Origin: Ferdinandcohnia sp036962705
GTDB taxonomy: Bacteria > Bacillota > Bacilli > Bacillales > Bacillaceae_L
DNA: 64,000 nt
Direction: 5' to 3'
Assembly (NCBI RefSeq): GCF_036962705.1
Contig: NZ_JBALOQ010000008.1
Span: forward strand, 72,443 to 136,442
A program made the translations under genes and the position numbers. Shown piece after piece: positions 1 through 8,927 of this stretch (position 1 is the first letter of the stretch; the number at the start of each line of letters is the position of its first letter). A model generated the notes under the pieces. The model was not told the origin of the DNA and did no database searches. It saw nothing but the letters and a program-made list of their open reading frames with translations.

Positions 1-1
1 T

Positions 2-1225
2 GACCTTGTCGAAGCAGAAGTATTAAATAGTGGAAAAACAGTTGCTGCTGCAAAAGGACAAATTGGTCAGGCGATTGAAGACTTTGAATTTTACGCGGGA
101 GCAATCACAACCTTTGGTGGGCGCACAAACCCAGTTCCAAACGGATTTTTTAACTACACGGTCAAGGAACCTGTTGGGGTTTGTGCACAAATCATTCCAT
201 GGAATTATCCATTAATGATGGCTGCGTGGAAAATCGCACCAGCAATCGCAGCAGGCTGTCCGGTTATACTAAAACCTGCATCACATACACCAATTACCGC
301 CTATATGCTTGCAGATATTTGTCATGAGGCGGGAGTTCCAGCAGGCGTAGTAAATGTCATCACAGGAAGTGGCTCTGTAATCGGTCCATACTTAACGACT
401 CACCCTGGAGTTGATAAGGTTGCCTTTACCGGTGAAACAGAGACTGGAAAGGACATCATGGCGAAAGCATCAACTACTTTAAAGCGCGTAACGTTAGAGC
501 TCGGAGGAAAATCTCCTAATATCGTTTTTGATGATGCTGATATTGAAGGTGCTGTTGTAGGTTCTATTTATGGAATTTTTTATAACACTGGTCAATCCTG
601 TGAAGCGCGTTCGCGGTTATTTGTACATGAAAACATCTACGATGAATTTGTCGAAAAGTTTATTGAAAAGGCTCAAAAGCTGAAGGTTGGTGATCCATTC
701 GATAAGGAAACTCATCTGGGGGCACTGATTTCTAAAGAACATGAAGAAGTTGTCGATGGCTATGTAAAGCTTGCAATTGAAGAGGGCGGAGAAATCCTTT
801 ATGGAGGAAAAAGACCAGAAGGTAGCGAATTTGATAAAGGGTACTGGTATTTGCCAACCGTTATCGGAAATGTCACGAATGATATGAGAATTGCCCAAGA
901 AGAGGTCTTCGGTCCAGTCGTTGTTATCATGAAATTTAAAGATGAAGGTGAAGTGCTCAAGCAATCCAATGATTCCATTTTTGGACTTGGATCAGCTGTA
1001 TGGACGAAAGATCACGGAAGAGCACACCGAGTTGCAGAAGGACTTCGTGCAGGTATCGTAATGGTGAACTGTCCAATTTCAGCCTTCCCTGGAACACCAT
1101 TTGGTGGCTACAAGCAATCGGGATTTGGAAGAGAGTTAAGTGTCGAAACACTTGATCTTTATACAGAAACAAAGAGTGTAGTCTCTTATAATGGGGAACG
1201 TCCATTGAATATTTTCAGAATATAG
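2..1225 (+). CDS. Aldehyde dehydrogenase, 5'-truncated by window edge
   Basis: The window opens inside this gene. An open frame without a start runs from base 2 to a TAG stop (407 codons), about 85 residues short of a usual 490-residue NAD(P)-dependent aldehyde dehydrogenase, which oxidises aldehydes to carboxylates in the cytoplasm. Seen: PWNYP at fragment residue 66, the general-base Glu in LELGGKSPN (residue 166), the catalytic Cys in NTGQSC (residue 200), EEVFGPV, and PFGGYKQSGFGRE near the C terminus. It lies 45 bp upstream of a crotonase and shares its strand with an acyl-CoA ligase, so a role in aromatic or fatty acid breakdown is inferred. The exact substrate is unknown. Confidence 0.93.
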   Translation, partial: DLVEAEVLNSGKTVAAAKGQIGQAIEDFEFYAGAITTFGGRTNPVPNGFFNYTVKEPVGVCAQIIPWNYPLMMAAWKIAPAIAAGCPVILKPASHTPITAYMLADICHEAGVPAGVVNVITGSGSVIGPYLTTHPGVDKVAFTGETETGKDIMAKASTTLKRVTLELGGKSPNIVFDDADIEGAVVGSIYGIFYNTGQSCEARSRLFVHENIYDEFVEKFIEKAQKLKVGDPFDKETHLGALISKEHEEVVDGYVKLAIEEGGEILYGGKRPEGSEFDKGYWYLPTVIGNVTNDMRIAQEEVFGPVVVIMKFKDEGEVLKQSNDSIFGLGSAVWTKDHGRAHRVAEGLRAGIVMVNCPISAFPGTPFGGYKQSGFGRELSVETLDLYTETKSVVSYNGERPLNIFRI

Positions 1226-1270
1226 TTTATTTAAATAATTTTCCAATATATTAAATGGAGGAATGTAAAA

Positions 1271-2065
1271 ATGTCAATTAATTTGGAAACGAAAACCCTA
1301 ACTGTTAAAAAAGCGGATGGTATTGCGGAAGTTCATATTCATGTAAACAAAACAAATTCTTATGACCTTGACTATTACAAAGAGTTAAATGCGGCGATTG
1401 ATGATATTCGTTTTGACAATGACATTAAAGTTGTTGTCTTAATGAGTGATATGCCAAAGTTCTTCTCAGCGGGTGCAAATATCAATTTCCTAAAATCAGC
1501 AGAGCCACGCTTTAAAACACAATTCTGCTTATTCTGTAATGAAACCTTAGATAAAATTGCACGCTCTCCACAAATCTGGATTGCTTGCTTAGAGGGCCAT
1601 ACTGTTGGTGGTGGTTTAGAAATGGCTCTAGCTTGTGATTTGCGATTCATGGGTGACCAAGCAGGAAAAATCGGACTTCCGGAGGTTTCTCTTGGTGTAT
1701 TAGCGGGAACAGGTGGAACTCAACGTCTTGCTCGCCAAGTTGGACACTCAAAAGCTCTTGATCTAAATATTACTGGTGAAACTTTATCACCGCAAGAAGC
1801 ATTAGCTATTAAATTAGTAGATCGTGTATACCCACAAGAAGAAACGAGAGCAAAGACTTTAGAATATGCACAGAAGATCGCAAACAGTGCTACTTATGCA
1901 ACATCTAACATTAAACTATCAATCATGAACGGTAAAGAAATGCCACTTAACGTAGCAATTCGTTATGAAGGTGAGCTTCAAAATCTATTATTCCGTTCAC
2001 AGGATGCGCAGGAAGGCTTAAGCTCGTTCATCGAAAAGCGTGATGCAAACTGGTCCGGTAAGTAA
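1271..2065 (+). CDS. Enoyl-CoA hydratase/isomerase (crotonase) family protein
   Basis: A 264-residue crotonase, the usual length. These enzymes hydrate trans-2-enoyl-CoA thioesters or catalyse related oxyanion-hole chemistry. Seen: the oxyanion segment FSAGANINFL near residues 65-73, GGGLEMALACD with Glu117, and GLPEVSLGVLAGTGGTQRL with Glu138. Both Glu residues match the pair needed for hydration in rat crotonase, so a true hydratase is likelier than an isomerase or retro-aldolase. The ATG follows a GGAGG box at 1257-1261. It sits between an aldehyde dehydrogenase and a benzoate-CoA-ligase-type enzyme. That trio resembles side-chain shortening of phenylpropenoid acids, but the specificity is inferred only from context. 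Confidence 0.9.
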   Translation: MSINLETKTLTVKKADGIAEVHIHVNKTNSYDLDYYKELNAAIDDIRFDNDIKVVVLMSDMPKFFSAGANINFLKSAEPRFKTQFCLFCNETLDKIARSPQIWIACLEGHTVGGGLEMALACDLRFMGDQAGKIGLPEVSLGVLAGTGGTQRLARQVGHSKALDLNITGETLSPQEALAIKLVDRVYPQEETRAKTLEYAQKIANSATYATSNIKLSIMNGKEMPLNVAIRYEGELQNLLFRSQDAQEGLSSFIEKRDANWSGK

Positions 2066-2153
2066 GTTAATCATTTTCATACATCTTTACGGCTAATTTA
2101 CACTATTAGTACAGTGCTAATATCATTATCATCTACGATTGACTCCGAAAAAA

Positions 2154-2179
2154 AGTGGGGGTAAGCATTTACCTCCACT
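2154..2179 (+). promoter_or_regulatory. Stem-loop with anti-Shine-Dalgarno arm before the CoA ligase
   Basis: An 11-bp stem (one G-U pair) with a GCAT loop lies 45 bp upstream of the ligase start. Its 3' arm contains CCTCC (2172-2176), which is also complementary to the GGAGG of the ligase ribosome site at 2213-2217. A short T run follows only 8 nt later, so it may be a weak terminator or processing site, or part of a translational switch. Confidence 0.45.
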
Positions 2180-2223
2180 ATCTGAAATTTTTACTATCCA
2201 TAAGATAGGTAAGGAGGAAGAAT

Positions 2224-3798
2224 GTGATAAAAGTAGCTTCGGATTTAAAAGGAATCGCAACGAAGTACAATGCTGCCGACAGATTTATTGAAGAAAATGT
2301 ACGAAACGGACGAGGGGAAAAGGTTGCGATTGTAAGTGGAGACGAACAAGTCACTTATCAAGAGCTTCTGTATCGTGTTAATCAATTTGGAAACGCTATC
2401 AGAAGGTTGGGTGTTGAAAATGAAAACCGCATGCTCATGGTTATGCATGATACTGCTGAGAATATCGTATCCTTTTTCGGTGCGGTAAAAATTGGTGCAC
2501 TACCAATCCCAACTAACACAATGCTACAGCCCGAGGATTATGAATATCTATTAAACCACAGTCGTTCAAAGGTGCTTGTTATTCACGAGGATCTTTGGAG
2601 TAAAATTAAGGCAAACAGAGATCGATTTGTCTTTCTTCAACATGTAATCGTCGTCACCGAAAACACATCCGTAGACACAAATGAAATTGATTTTCATGAA
2701 CTTATCAATAATGAGTCAACAGAGCTTGAGTCATTCATGTCAGTGAAGGATGACCCAGCATTTTGGTTATATAGTTCGGGGAGTACAGGAAATCCAAAAG
2801 GTGTTATTCACCACCAACGATGTATGGAAGCAGCATATAACACGTATGGAAAACAAGTTTTGGGAATAAATGAAAATGATATTACCTTTTCTGCTTCAAA
2901 GCTTTTCTTTGCATATGGGCTTGGAAATGGGATGTATTTCCCTTTAGGTGCTGGAGGTACAACCGTTCTTTTGAAGGATCGTCCTACACCTGAAAAAGTG
3001 TTTGAAACAATTGAAAAGACTAAACCAACAATCTTTTTTGGCGTTCCAACGCTTTATGGTAGTTTGATTAACTATGTAGAGCGAACAGGCAAAATTCCTG
3101 ACCTATCTTCGGTAAGAGTTTGTGTATCTGCTGGTGAAGCACTCCCAGATACATTTGTGAATAAATGGAAGCAGCTTTTTAATCTTGATATTTTAGATGG
3201 AATTGGGTTAACAGAGGCCTTACATATCTTTATTTCAAATCGAGTTGGAGACATTCGCCCTGGTAGCACAGGGAAGCCAGTCCCAGGCTATGAGGCGAAG
3301 ATTGTAAATGACGAAGCCAAAGAGGTTGGGCCAAATGAGGTCGGTGACTTAGTCATTAAAGGTGAGAGCTTAACTGGAGGATACTGGGCCAATATCGCTG
3401 AAAATCAGAAGAAATTCCATGGTGAATGGATGTACACAGGCGATAAATATTACAGGGATGAACAGGGGTATTTTTGGTATTCAGGACGATCTGATGACAT
3501 GCTGAAGGTCAGCGGAATTTGGGTTTCACCTGTTGAGGTAGAAGCAACTCTACTTAAGCATGATTCCGTACTTGAGGTTGCGGTAATCGGGGTGAAGACG
3601 GAAGAGAATCTTGATCTTCCAAAAGCTTGTATTGTTCTGAAAGAGGGGATTGACCCATCAGAAGAATTGAAGGACGAATTAAAATCCTATGTGAAAGCAA
3701 ACTTAGCGCCTTATAAGTATCCTAGGATCATAGAGTTTATGGATGAAATCCCCAAAACTGCTTCTGGAAAGATGCAGCGTTTTAAATTACGACAATAA
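2224..3798 (+). CDS. Benzoate-CoA ligase family acyl-CoA synthetase
   Basis: A 524-residue ANL-superfamily adenylating enzyme that activates a carboxylic acid to its CoA thioester using ATP. Seen: the AMP-binding loop SSGSTGNPKG near residue 183, GEWMYTGDKYY near 404, the hinge GRSDDMLKVSG, and the C-terminal catalytic Lys in PKTASGKMQRFK near 514. The segment LFFAYGLGNGMYFPLGAG is typical of the benzoate/4-hydroxybenzoate/2-aminobenzoate CoA ligase family. Translation starts at GTG 2224, six bases after AAGGAGG (2211-2217); the nearby ATG at 2222 is followed at once by a stop. It sits ahead of a Liv-type ABC importer on the same strand, which suggests uptake followed by activation of an aromatic acid. 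The true substrate is unproven. Confidence 0.9.
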   Translation: MIKVASDLKGIATKYNAADRFIEENVRNGRGEKVAIVSGDEQVTYQELLYRVNQFGNAIRRLGVENENRMLMVMHDTAENIVSFFGAVKIGALPIPTNTMLQPEDYEYLLNHSRSKVLVIHEDLWSKIKANRDRFVFLQHVIVVTENTSVDTNEIDFHELINNESTELESFMSVKDDPAFWLYSSGSTGNPKGVIHHQRCMEAAYNTYGKQVLGINENDITFSASKLFFAYGLGNGMYFPLGAGGTTVLLKDRPTPEKVFETIEKTKPTIFFGVPTLYGSLINYVERTGKIPDLSSVRVCVSAGEALPDTFVNKWKQLFNLDILDGIGLTEALHIFISNRVGDIRPGSTGKPVPGYEAKIVNDEAKEVGPNEVGDLVIKGESLTGGYWANIAENQKKFHGEWMYTGDKYYRDEQGYFWYSGRSDDMLKVSGIWVSPVEVEATLLKHDSVLEVAVIGVKTEENLDLPKACIVLKEGIDPSEELKDELKSYVKANLAPYKYPRIIEFMDEIPKTASGKMQRFKLRQ

Positions 3799-3917
3799 TT
3801 AAATGTTTTATATACGGGAGATAAATTAACGTAATATATATACCTAGGGAATATCACGTAACCTGCCCCAGGAAAAAGGGTATTGTTTGTAATATTTACT
3901 AATGAAATAGAGGTCAT

Positions 3918-3959
3918 GTTGGAATGGGTGCTCGGCGTTTGTCGGGCCTTTAATCCAAC
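3918..3959 (+). terminator. Imperfect hairpin followed by T run, possible terminator of the ligase operon
   Basis: Outer arms GTTGGA and TCCAAC enclose an inner 7-bp stem (GCTCGGC with GTCGGGC, two G-U pairs, GTTT loop). A seven-T run begins about 10 nt after the stem. The distance to the T run makes this weaker than a textbook terminator, but it stands alone in the 363-bp gap and precedes a new promoter. Confidence 0.4.
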
Positions 3960-4030
3960 TATCCTCCATTTTTTTGTGCCAAATCACGAAAAATTTATTA
4001 CGTTTTTTTTATGAAAGTTTTAAATATGTG

Positions 4031-4059
4031 TTGAATAATCGAATAGTAATTACTATAAT
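4031..4059 (+). promoter_or_regulatory. SigmaA-type promoter for the Liv-type ABC importer
   Basis: TTGAAT (4031-4036), a 17-bp spacer and a perfect TATAAT (4054-4059) lie about 100 bp ahead of the substrate-binding protein gene. This indicates that the transporter can be expressed separately from the ligase upstream. Apart from this promoter and the hairpin at 3918-3959, nothing recognisable was seen in the gap 3799-4161. Confidence 0.75.
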
Positions 4060-4161
4060 AATATTCAGAATATTAGAAAGTGATAGAGGGGGTAATTTGT
4101 ACATAGTAATTTTCTACCATAGAGGGTCAGATTACGTTTTTTAAAAAAAGGGAGGTTTACC

Positions 4162-5400
4162 ATGAAACTAGTAAAGAGAAATTGGTTGATCATGTTATCA
4201 TTTGTTCTATTACTTTCGGCATGTAGCTCTGGAGCAATTAGTACAACCACTGATAATAATAAAAAAGAAGAAAGTGAAGAACCAACCGCTACCGATTCTA
4301 CAAGTGATGAGCCAATTAAAATTGGAGCTTTATTACCAGCAACAGGTGTGTACGCATCACTTGGTCAAAATGTTAAGAATGGAATGGAACTCTACTTTGA
4401 AGAAATTGGCTGGGAAGTAGCGGGAAAAAAGATTGAAATTGTGCATGAAGATACAGAGGCAGACCCACAAGTTTCATTACGTAAGCTTCGTAAATTAATG
4501 GAGCAGGATAAAATTGATATCCTAACTGGTCCAATCAGTACAGCAGTAGCTTATGCAATTCGTGACGAGGTTGATAAGAATAAATTACCATTCCTTGTAT
4601 CACATGCCGGTGGAAACGATTTAACAAGATCAAAGCGCAGTGATTATATCTGGCGTTCATCTTTCTCTTCCTACCAGATTGGGCATTCAATGGGTCAATG
4701 GGCCTATGACAATATTGGTGGAAAAATCTATTTAACAGCTGCTGACTATGCATTCGGTCATGAAGCTACGGCAGCATTTAAAGATGCATATACAGCAGCA
4801 GGTGGGGAAATCGTCGAGGAAGTATTTGCACCACTTGGAAATAATGACTACTCTTCTTACCTAGCAAAAATGAATCGTGATGACATCGATGGAATCTATG
4901 CATTCTTTGCTGGTACAGATGCAATCCGCTTTGTTCAACAATACGAGCAATACGGTTTAAAAGGAAAGATTCCTTTAATTGGTTCTGGATGGCTTACAGC
5001 TGAGGATACTCGTCCACAGCAAGGAACATCCCCTGAAGGAATCATTGCTTCAATCTTCTGGGATTATAGCTTAGACACTCCTGAAAATAAAAAGTTCGTT
5101 GAAGCGTATGAAGCGAAATTTAATGCTAGACCAAGTATCGAATCTGCGGAAGGATATGATGCAGCAGCGATCATGGCAAAAGCAATTGAGGCGTTAAATG
5201 GAGATGTTTCAGACCCTGATAAACTAGTAGAGGAAATCTCAAAAGTTGAGCTTAATAGTCCAAGAGGTCCAATCAAGTTCGACCAAGAAACTCATCAAAT
5301 TATTCAAAACCTTTATATCGTTGAGACCTATCTAGATGGTGACAAGACAGAAAATAAAGTAATCGACACAGTTCCAGAAGTTGTAGACCCAGGAAAATAA
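4162..5400 (+). CDS. ABC transporter substrate-binding lipoprotein, Liv/HAAT type
   Basis: A 412-residue extracytoplasmic solute receptor of the branched-chain amino acid type (Peripla_BP_6 fold). Seen: a lipoprotein signal peptide with lipobox LSAC (Cys21), an acidic linker, then the family opening IKIGALLPATGVYASLGQNVKNGMELYFEE and the later GYDAAAIMAKAIEAL. GGGAGG lies just upstream of the ATG. It delivers ligand to the two permeases and two ATPases encoded directly downstream. This receptor class also serves aromatic and other organic acids. The adjacent CoA ligase makes an aromatic acid plausible, but the ligand cannot be read from the sequence. Confidence 0.9.
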   Translation: MKLVKRNWLIMLSFVLLLSACSSGAISTTTDNNKKEESEEPTATDSTSDEPIKIGALLPATGVYASLGQNVKNGMELYFEEIGWEVAGKKIEIVHEDTEADPQVSLRKLRKLMEQDKIDILTGPISTAVAYAIRDEVDKNKLPFLVSHAGGNDLTRSKRSDYIWRSSFSSYQIGHSMGQWAYDNIGGKIYLTAADYAFGHEATAAFKDAYTAAGGEIVEEVFAPLGNNDYSSYLAKMNRDDIDGIYAFFAGTDAIRFVQQYEQYGLKGKIPLIGSGWLTAEDTRPQQGTSPEGIIASIFWDYSLDTPENKKFVEAYEAKFNARPSIESAEGYDAAAIMAKAIEALNGDVSDPDKLVEEISKVELNSPRGPIKFDQETHQIIQNLYIVETYLDGDKTENKVIDTVPEVVDPGK

Positions 5401-5413
5401 AGATAGGAATGAT

Positions 5414-5445
5414 GAAAGAGGCAAGCATCCTTTGTTGCCTCTTTC
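5414..5445 (+). terminator. Stem-loop between receptor and permease genes (attenuator-like)
   Basis: A perfect 11-bp stem (GAAAGAGGCAA with TTGCCTCTTTC) and a 10-nt loop. It is followed by only a short pyrimidine stretch, not a full T run. In ABC operons such hairpins often protect the receptor mRNA or limit read-through, so that receptor is made in excess over permease. That role is inferred here. Confidence 0.6.
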
Positions 5446-5469
5446 TTTCAACTGATAGGGGGAGGTAAT

Positions 5470-6333
5470 ATGGATACATTCGTTTTGCAAATGATGAATG
5501 CACTTAGCTACGGGTTTCTCCTTTTCATTATTACATGTGGGATAAGTCTCGTTTTCGGTATTTTAGGTGTATTAAATCTAGCACATGGTTCTCTATATTT
5601 ATTAGGGTCTTACATTGGTTATTCAATCGTTGTAAAATCAGGGCTACCGTTTTGGGTTGCTCTCTTGGTTGTCCCTTTTGTAATTGCCATTATTGGATTG
5701 ATTTTAGAAGTGGTCCTACTTCGACCTACATATAAGCTTGGCCATCTCTCACAGGTATTGTTAACCTTTGGTCTTGCTTACATCTTCCATGATCTCTTCT
5801 CCATTATTTGGGGTAAAAATATTATGACCGTAACACCCCCAGCTTTCCTAAGCCAATCTGTTGAAGTTATGGGGAATATGATTCCTTCTTATCGACTTGC
5901 CTTAATTGTAGTTGGAATCATCATTGCGTTAGCTCTTTGGTATACACAGGAAAAAACAAAATGGGGCGCTGTTATCCGAGCAGGATTATCAGATAAAGAG
6001 ATGGTTGGTGGACTAGGCGTTAACATTCACCTTGTCTTTACACTCGTGTTTTTCTTTGGAAGCTTCTTAGCTGGGATAGGTGGGGTACTTGGATCACCGA
6101 TTTTAGGGGTTGCTCCAGGAATGGAGTTTAATATTCTGATTTTATCACTCGTCGTCCTAGTTGTAGGCGGGCTGGGATCTGTAACGGGGACGATTGCTGC
6201 GAGTCTTTTAGTGGGAATGGTTGAAACGTTTAGTCGCTTCTACGTTCCGGAATTAAGTTTAATCATAACATTTGCATTAATGGCTGCCGTATTAATTATC
6301 CGTCCACAAGGATTGATAGGAAGGAGGGCATAA
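5470..6333 (+). CDS. Liv-type ABC transporter permease (LivH-like)
   Basis: A 287-residue, very hydrophobic inner-membrane protein with about eight membrane segments. Seen: the LivH hallmark GILGVLNLAHGSLYLLGSYIGY near residues 29-50 and the coupling-loop region GLGVNIHLVFTLVFFFGSFLAGIGGVLG. It forms the transmembrane channel with the second permease. The ATG follows GGGGGAGG at a good spacing. The stop codon at 6331-6333 directly abuts the next ATG at 6334, showing tight translational coupling. Confidence 0.9.
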   Translation: MDTFVLQMMNALSYGFLLFIITCGISLVFGILGVLNLAHGSLYLLGSYIGYSIVVKSGLPFWVALLVVPFVIAIIGLILEVVLLRPTYKLGHLSQVLLTFGLAYIFHDLFSIIWGKNIMTVTPPAFLSQSVEVMGNMIPSYRLALIVVGIIIALALWYTQEKTKWGAVIRAGLSDKEMVGGLGVNIHLVFTLVFFFGSFLAGIGGVLGSPILGVAPGMEFNILILSLVVLVVGGLGSVTGTIAASLLVGMVETFSRFYVPELSLIITFALMAAVLIIRPQGLIGRRA

Positions 6334-7335
6334 ATGGGCAAACAGTGGATCAAAGGTAGTTTACTATTTTTATTGATGGTTGCTGCTCCATTTTTCGTTT
6401 CTCTCTATTATGTAAACATTTTTACGGAAATTTTAATCTTTGGGATTTTCGCGATTAGCTTAAATATCCTAGTCGGTCAAACTGGGTTGGTCTCATTAGG
6501 ACATGCCGCGTTTTTTGGCGCTGGTGCCTATGCAACAGGCCTTGCCGCGAGTCATTTATCTACAAATGTGTTTCTAACCCTTGTAATCGGAATGGTGATT
6601 GCGTTCCTATTAGCCATTTTGATTGGCTTTGTTTCTACGAAAGCTCATGGATTTTATTTTTTAATGCTAACACTTGCATGTTCACAAATGGTTTATTCGA
6701 TCATCTACCAATGGACGGATGTAACGGGTGGATCAAATGGCTTATCAGGAATACCTTCTCCAAGTCTGTTTGGAAATTTTATCCTTTCCAATCAGGTGTT
6801 TATCTATTACTTTATTTTAGTCGTATTTGCGATAGTCGTAATGTTAATTAACAGACTTCTTCATTCACCACTAGGGTATGTCTTCATTGGGATTAAAGAA
6901 AATGAAGATCGAATGAAGTCGATTGGGTATAACACAACCTTCTATAAAAACATTAGCTTTTTGATTGCGGGTACTTTAGGTGGATTAGCTGGTGGACTAT
7001 ATGTATTCTTCAATGGCTTCGTTGCTCCGACTGATGTGTACTGGACAGTATCCGGGTCAGTATTAATCATGGTATTAGTTGGAGGTTCAGGTACGCTTTG
7101 GGGTCCTGTTATTGGAGCGGCATTTATCGTGATATTGGAGACAATCATTAGCTCTTACACAGAAAGCTGGATGATGATTATTGGTACCGCCTTTATTCTG
7201 TTTACAATCTTTGCTCCATCTGGAATTGCTGGGTTGTTCTCAAGGCTTACCCAAAGCTTGTTTAAAGCGAAGCCTCAACCTGTAAAGGAAGAATATATCG
7301 AACCCATTAAACAGCAATCAAAAATAAATGGATAG
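6334..7335 (+). CDS. Liv-type ABC transporter permease (LivM-like)
   Basis: A 333-residue inner-membrane permease, the partner of the LivH-like protein. Seen: the LivM hallmark ISLNILVGQTGLVSLGHAAFFGAGAY near residues 40-66, the GIKENEDRMKSIGYN coupling motif near 187, and FNGFVAPTDVYWTVSGSVLIMVLVGG, a conserved late loop. A charged tail of about 25 residues (KPQPVKEEYIEPIKQQ) lies on the cytoplasmic side. The start codon immediately follows the previous stop, with GGAAGGAGGG inside the upstream gene as ribosome site. Confidence 0.9.
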   Translation: MGKQWIKGSLLFLLMVAAPFFVSLYYVNIFTEILIFGIFAISLNILVGQTGLVSLGHAAFFGAGAYATGLAASHLSTNVFLTLVIGMVIAFLLAILIGFVSTKAHGFYFLMLTLACSQMVYSIIYQWTDVTGGSNGLSGIPSPSLFGNFILSNQVFIYYFILVVFAIVVMLINRLLHSPLGYVFIGIKENEDRMKSIGYNTTFYKNISFLIAGTLGGLAGGLYVFFNGFVAPTDVYWTVSGSVLIMVLVGGSGTLWGPVIGAAFIVILETIISSYTESWMMIIGTAFILFTIFAPSGIAGLFSRLTQSLFKAKPQPVKEEYIEPIKQQSKING

Positions 7336-7346
7336 GGAGGACAAAG

Positions 7347-8111
7347 ATGACGACGATTCTTTCAATACAACATTTATCAAAGCATTTTGGTGGGTTAAAA
7401 GTAATCGAAGATATTACATTAGCGGTTTCTGTTGGCGAACGTGTTGGACTAATCGGACCCAATGGTGCCGGAAAGACAACCTTTTTTAACATGATTGCGG
7501 GAGACTTGAACCCTAGTGGGGGGACAATTACTTATTTTGACCAGGATATAACGAAGGTTCCTAATTATAAACGGACGGAAAATGGAATCGTTCGTACTTT
7601 TCAGAAAAATAATCTGATGTTTGGATTAACGGTTAAGGAGAATGTTCGTCTCGTATTGCAAAAAATGAGAAAAGAGCATACTCAATGGTGGAAAAGTGTC
7701 AGTCTTAAAAACTACAGTGAACTTCATGAAGAAACAGATGCACTTTTACATGAATGGGGCCTTGAACAATATAGTAACATGAAGGTACAAGAGCTCTCTT
7801 ATGGGGTTCAAAGACAAATTGAGATTGTCATGGCGATTGCCGGAAAACCGAAGCTTCTCCTTTTAGATGAGCCGACTGCAGGTATGTCACAGGTTGAAAC
7901 CGACCAAATTATTGCGCTGATTAATAAACTACCAAAAGAAGTAACGATCTGTATGATTGAACATGATATTGATGTGTTGTTCGGTAATATGGACCGGGTG
8001 ATTGTCCTTCATACTGGAAAACTCATTGCGGATGGCACACCAGAAGCTGTTCGTGAAAATGAAGAGGTAAAGGAAATTTACCTCGGTCGCGAGGAGGCTG
8101 CACATGCTTAA
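7347..8111 (+). CDS. Liv-type ABC transporter ATPase (LivG-like)
   Basis: A 254-residue cytoplasmic ATPase that powers the importer. Seen: Walker A GPNGAGKT near residues 37-44, a Q-loop segment RTFQKNNLMFG, a variant signature LSYGVQRQIEI in place of LSGGQ, Walker B LLLLDEPTAGM, and the switch His in CMIEHDIDVLF. The LivG-type insert between Q-loop and signature is present. GGGAGG precedes the ATG. Its 3' end overlaps the following LivF-like gene by 8 bp. Confidence 0.9.
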   Translation: MTTILSIQHLSKHFGGLKVIEDITLAVSVGERVGLIGPNGAGKTTFFNMIAGDLNPSGGTITYFDQDITKVPNYKRTENGIVRTFQKNNLMFGLTVKENVRLVLQKMRKEHTQWWKSVSLKNYSELHEETDALLHEWGLEQYSNMKVQELSYGVQRQIEIVMAIAGKPKLLLLDEPTAGMSQVETDQIIALINKLPKEVTICMIEHDIDVLFGNMDRVIVLHTGKLIADGTPEAVRENEEVKEIYLGREEAAHA

Positions 8112-8802
8112 ACTAAAAGAAGTTAATAGCTTCTACGGTTCCAGTCACATTCTTCATGGTATAAATCTCGAGGTGAAACAAGGGCAGGTTGTAACTCTGC
8201 TCGGAAGAAATGGCATGGGGAAAACAACAACGATGCATTCCATTATTGGCTTTGTAAAAAAAGTTCAAGGGGAAATCTTATTTGAAGGTCAAAATATGGC
8301 CTCACTCCAAAGTCACCAAATTGCCAAGAAGGGAATTGGAATTGTCCCACAGGGTAGAAGAATTTTTCCGAACCTAACTGTGACAGAAAATCTAACCGTT
8401 TTCGCTGATTTCAAAAAAGGCGATTGGAACCTAGAGAAGATCTTTCACTACTTTCCTCGTTTAAAGGAACGTGAAAAATCGCATGCGGGAACCCTTAGTG
8501 GGGGGGAACAGTCGATGCTTTCAATTGGTAGGGCATTGATGAGAAATCCGAAAATCCTGCTGCTCGATGAACCGACAGAGGGACTATCCCCATTAATGGT
8601 TGGAGAAGTTATGGATGTTCTCTTAAAATTAAAAGAGTCCGGAATGTCGATGCTTTTAGTTGAACAAAATATCTCAACGGCATTACGAATCGCAGATGAT
8701 GTGTATATTTTAAGTAAGGGGAAGGTCGTCTACCACGACAATCCGGAAGAACTTAAAAACAATATGGATATCGCTTATCATCATTTAGCCTTAAGCAGCT
8801 GA
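8104..8802 (+). CDS. Liv-type ABC transporter ATPase (LivF-like)
   Basis: A 232-residue ATPase, last gene of the importer operon. Seen: Walker A GRNGMGKT near residue 33, the LivF-typical GIGIVPQGRRIFPNLTVTENL, signature LSGGEQSML, Walker B ILLLDEPTEGL and the switch motif LLVEQN. It starts inside the preceding ATPase gene, as LivG/LivF pairs usually do, and is followed within 15 bp by a terminator. No gene for a permease-receptor fusion or a regulator is attached, so operon control must come from elsewhere. Confidence 0.9.
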   Translation: MLKLKEVNSFYGSSHILHGINLEVKQGQVVTLLGRNGMGKTTTMHSIIGFVKKVQGEILFEGQNMASLQSHQIAKKGIGIVPQGRRIFPNLTVTENLTVFADFKKGDWNLEKIFHYFPRLKEREKSHAGTLSGGEQSMLSIGRALMRNPKILLLDEPTEGLSPLMVGEVMDVLLKLKESGMSMLLVEQNISTALRIADDVYILSKGKVVYHDNPEELKNNMDIAYHHLALSS

Positions 8803-8813
8803 CAGTTGCCCTT

Positions 8814-8837
8814 CCCATTCTCGGAAATGGGCTTTTT
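8814..8837 (+). terminator. Rho-independent terminator of the Liv-type operon
   Basis: Stem CCCATT/AATGGG with a six-base loop, followed by CTTTTT, 12 bp after the last stop codon. Confidence 0.7.
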
Positions 8838-8927
8838 AATATCCAATAAACTTTTTTTGAAAAATGTAACCATTGAGATAATAAAGATGGAAGCGTTTAA
8901 CACTTGGTAGGTAGTGTTATAACGTTA

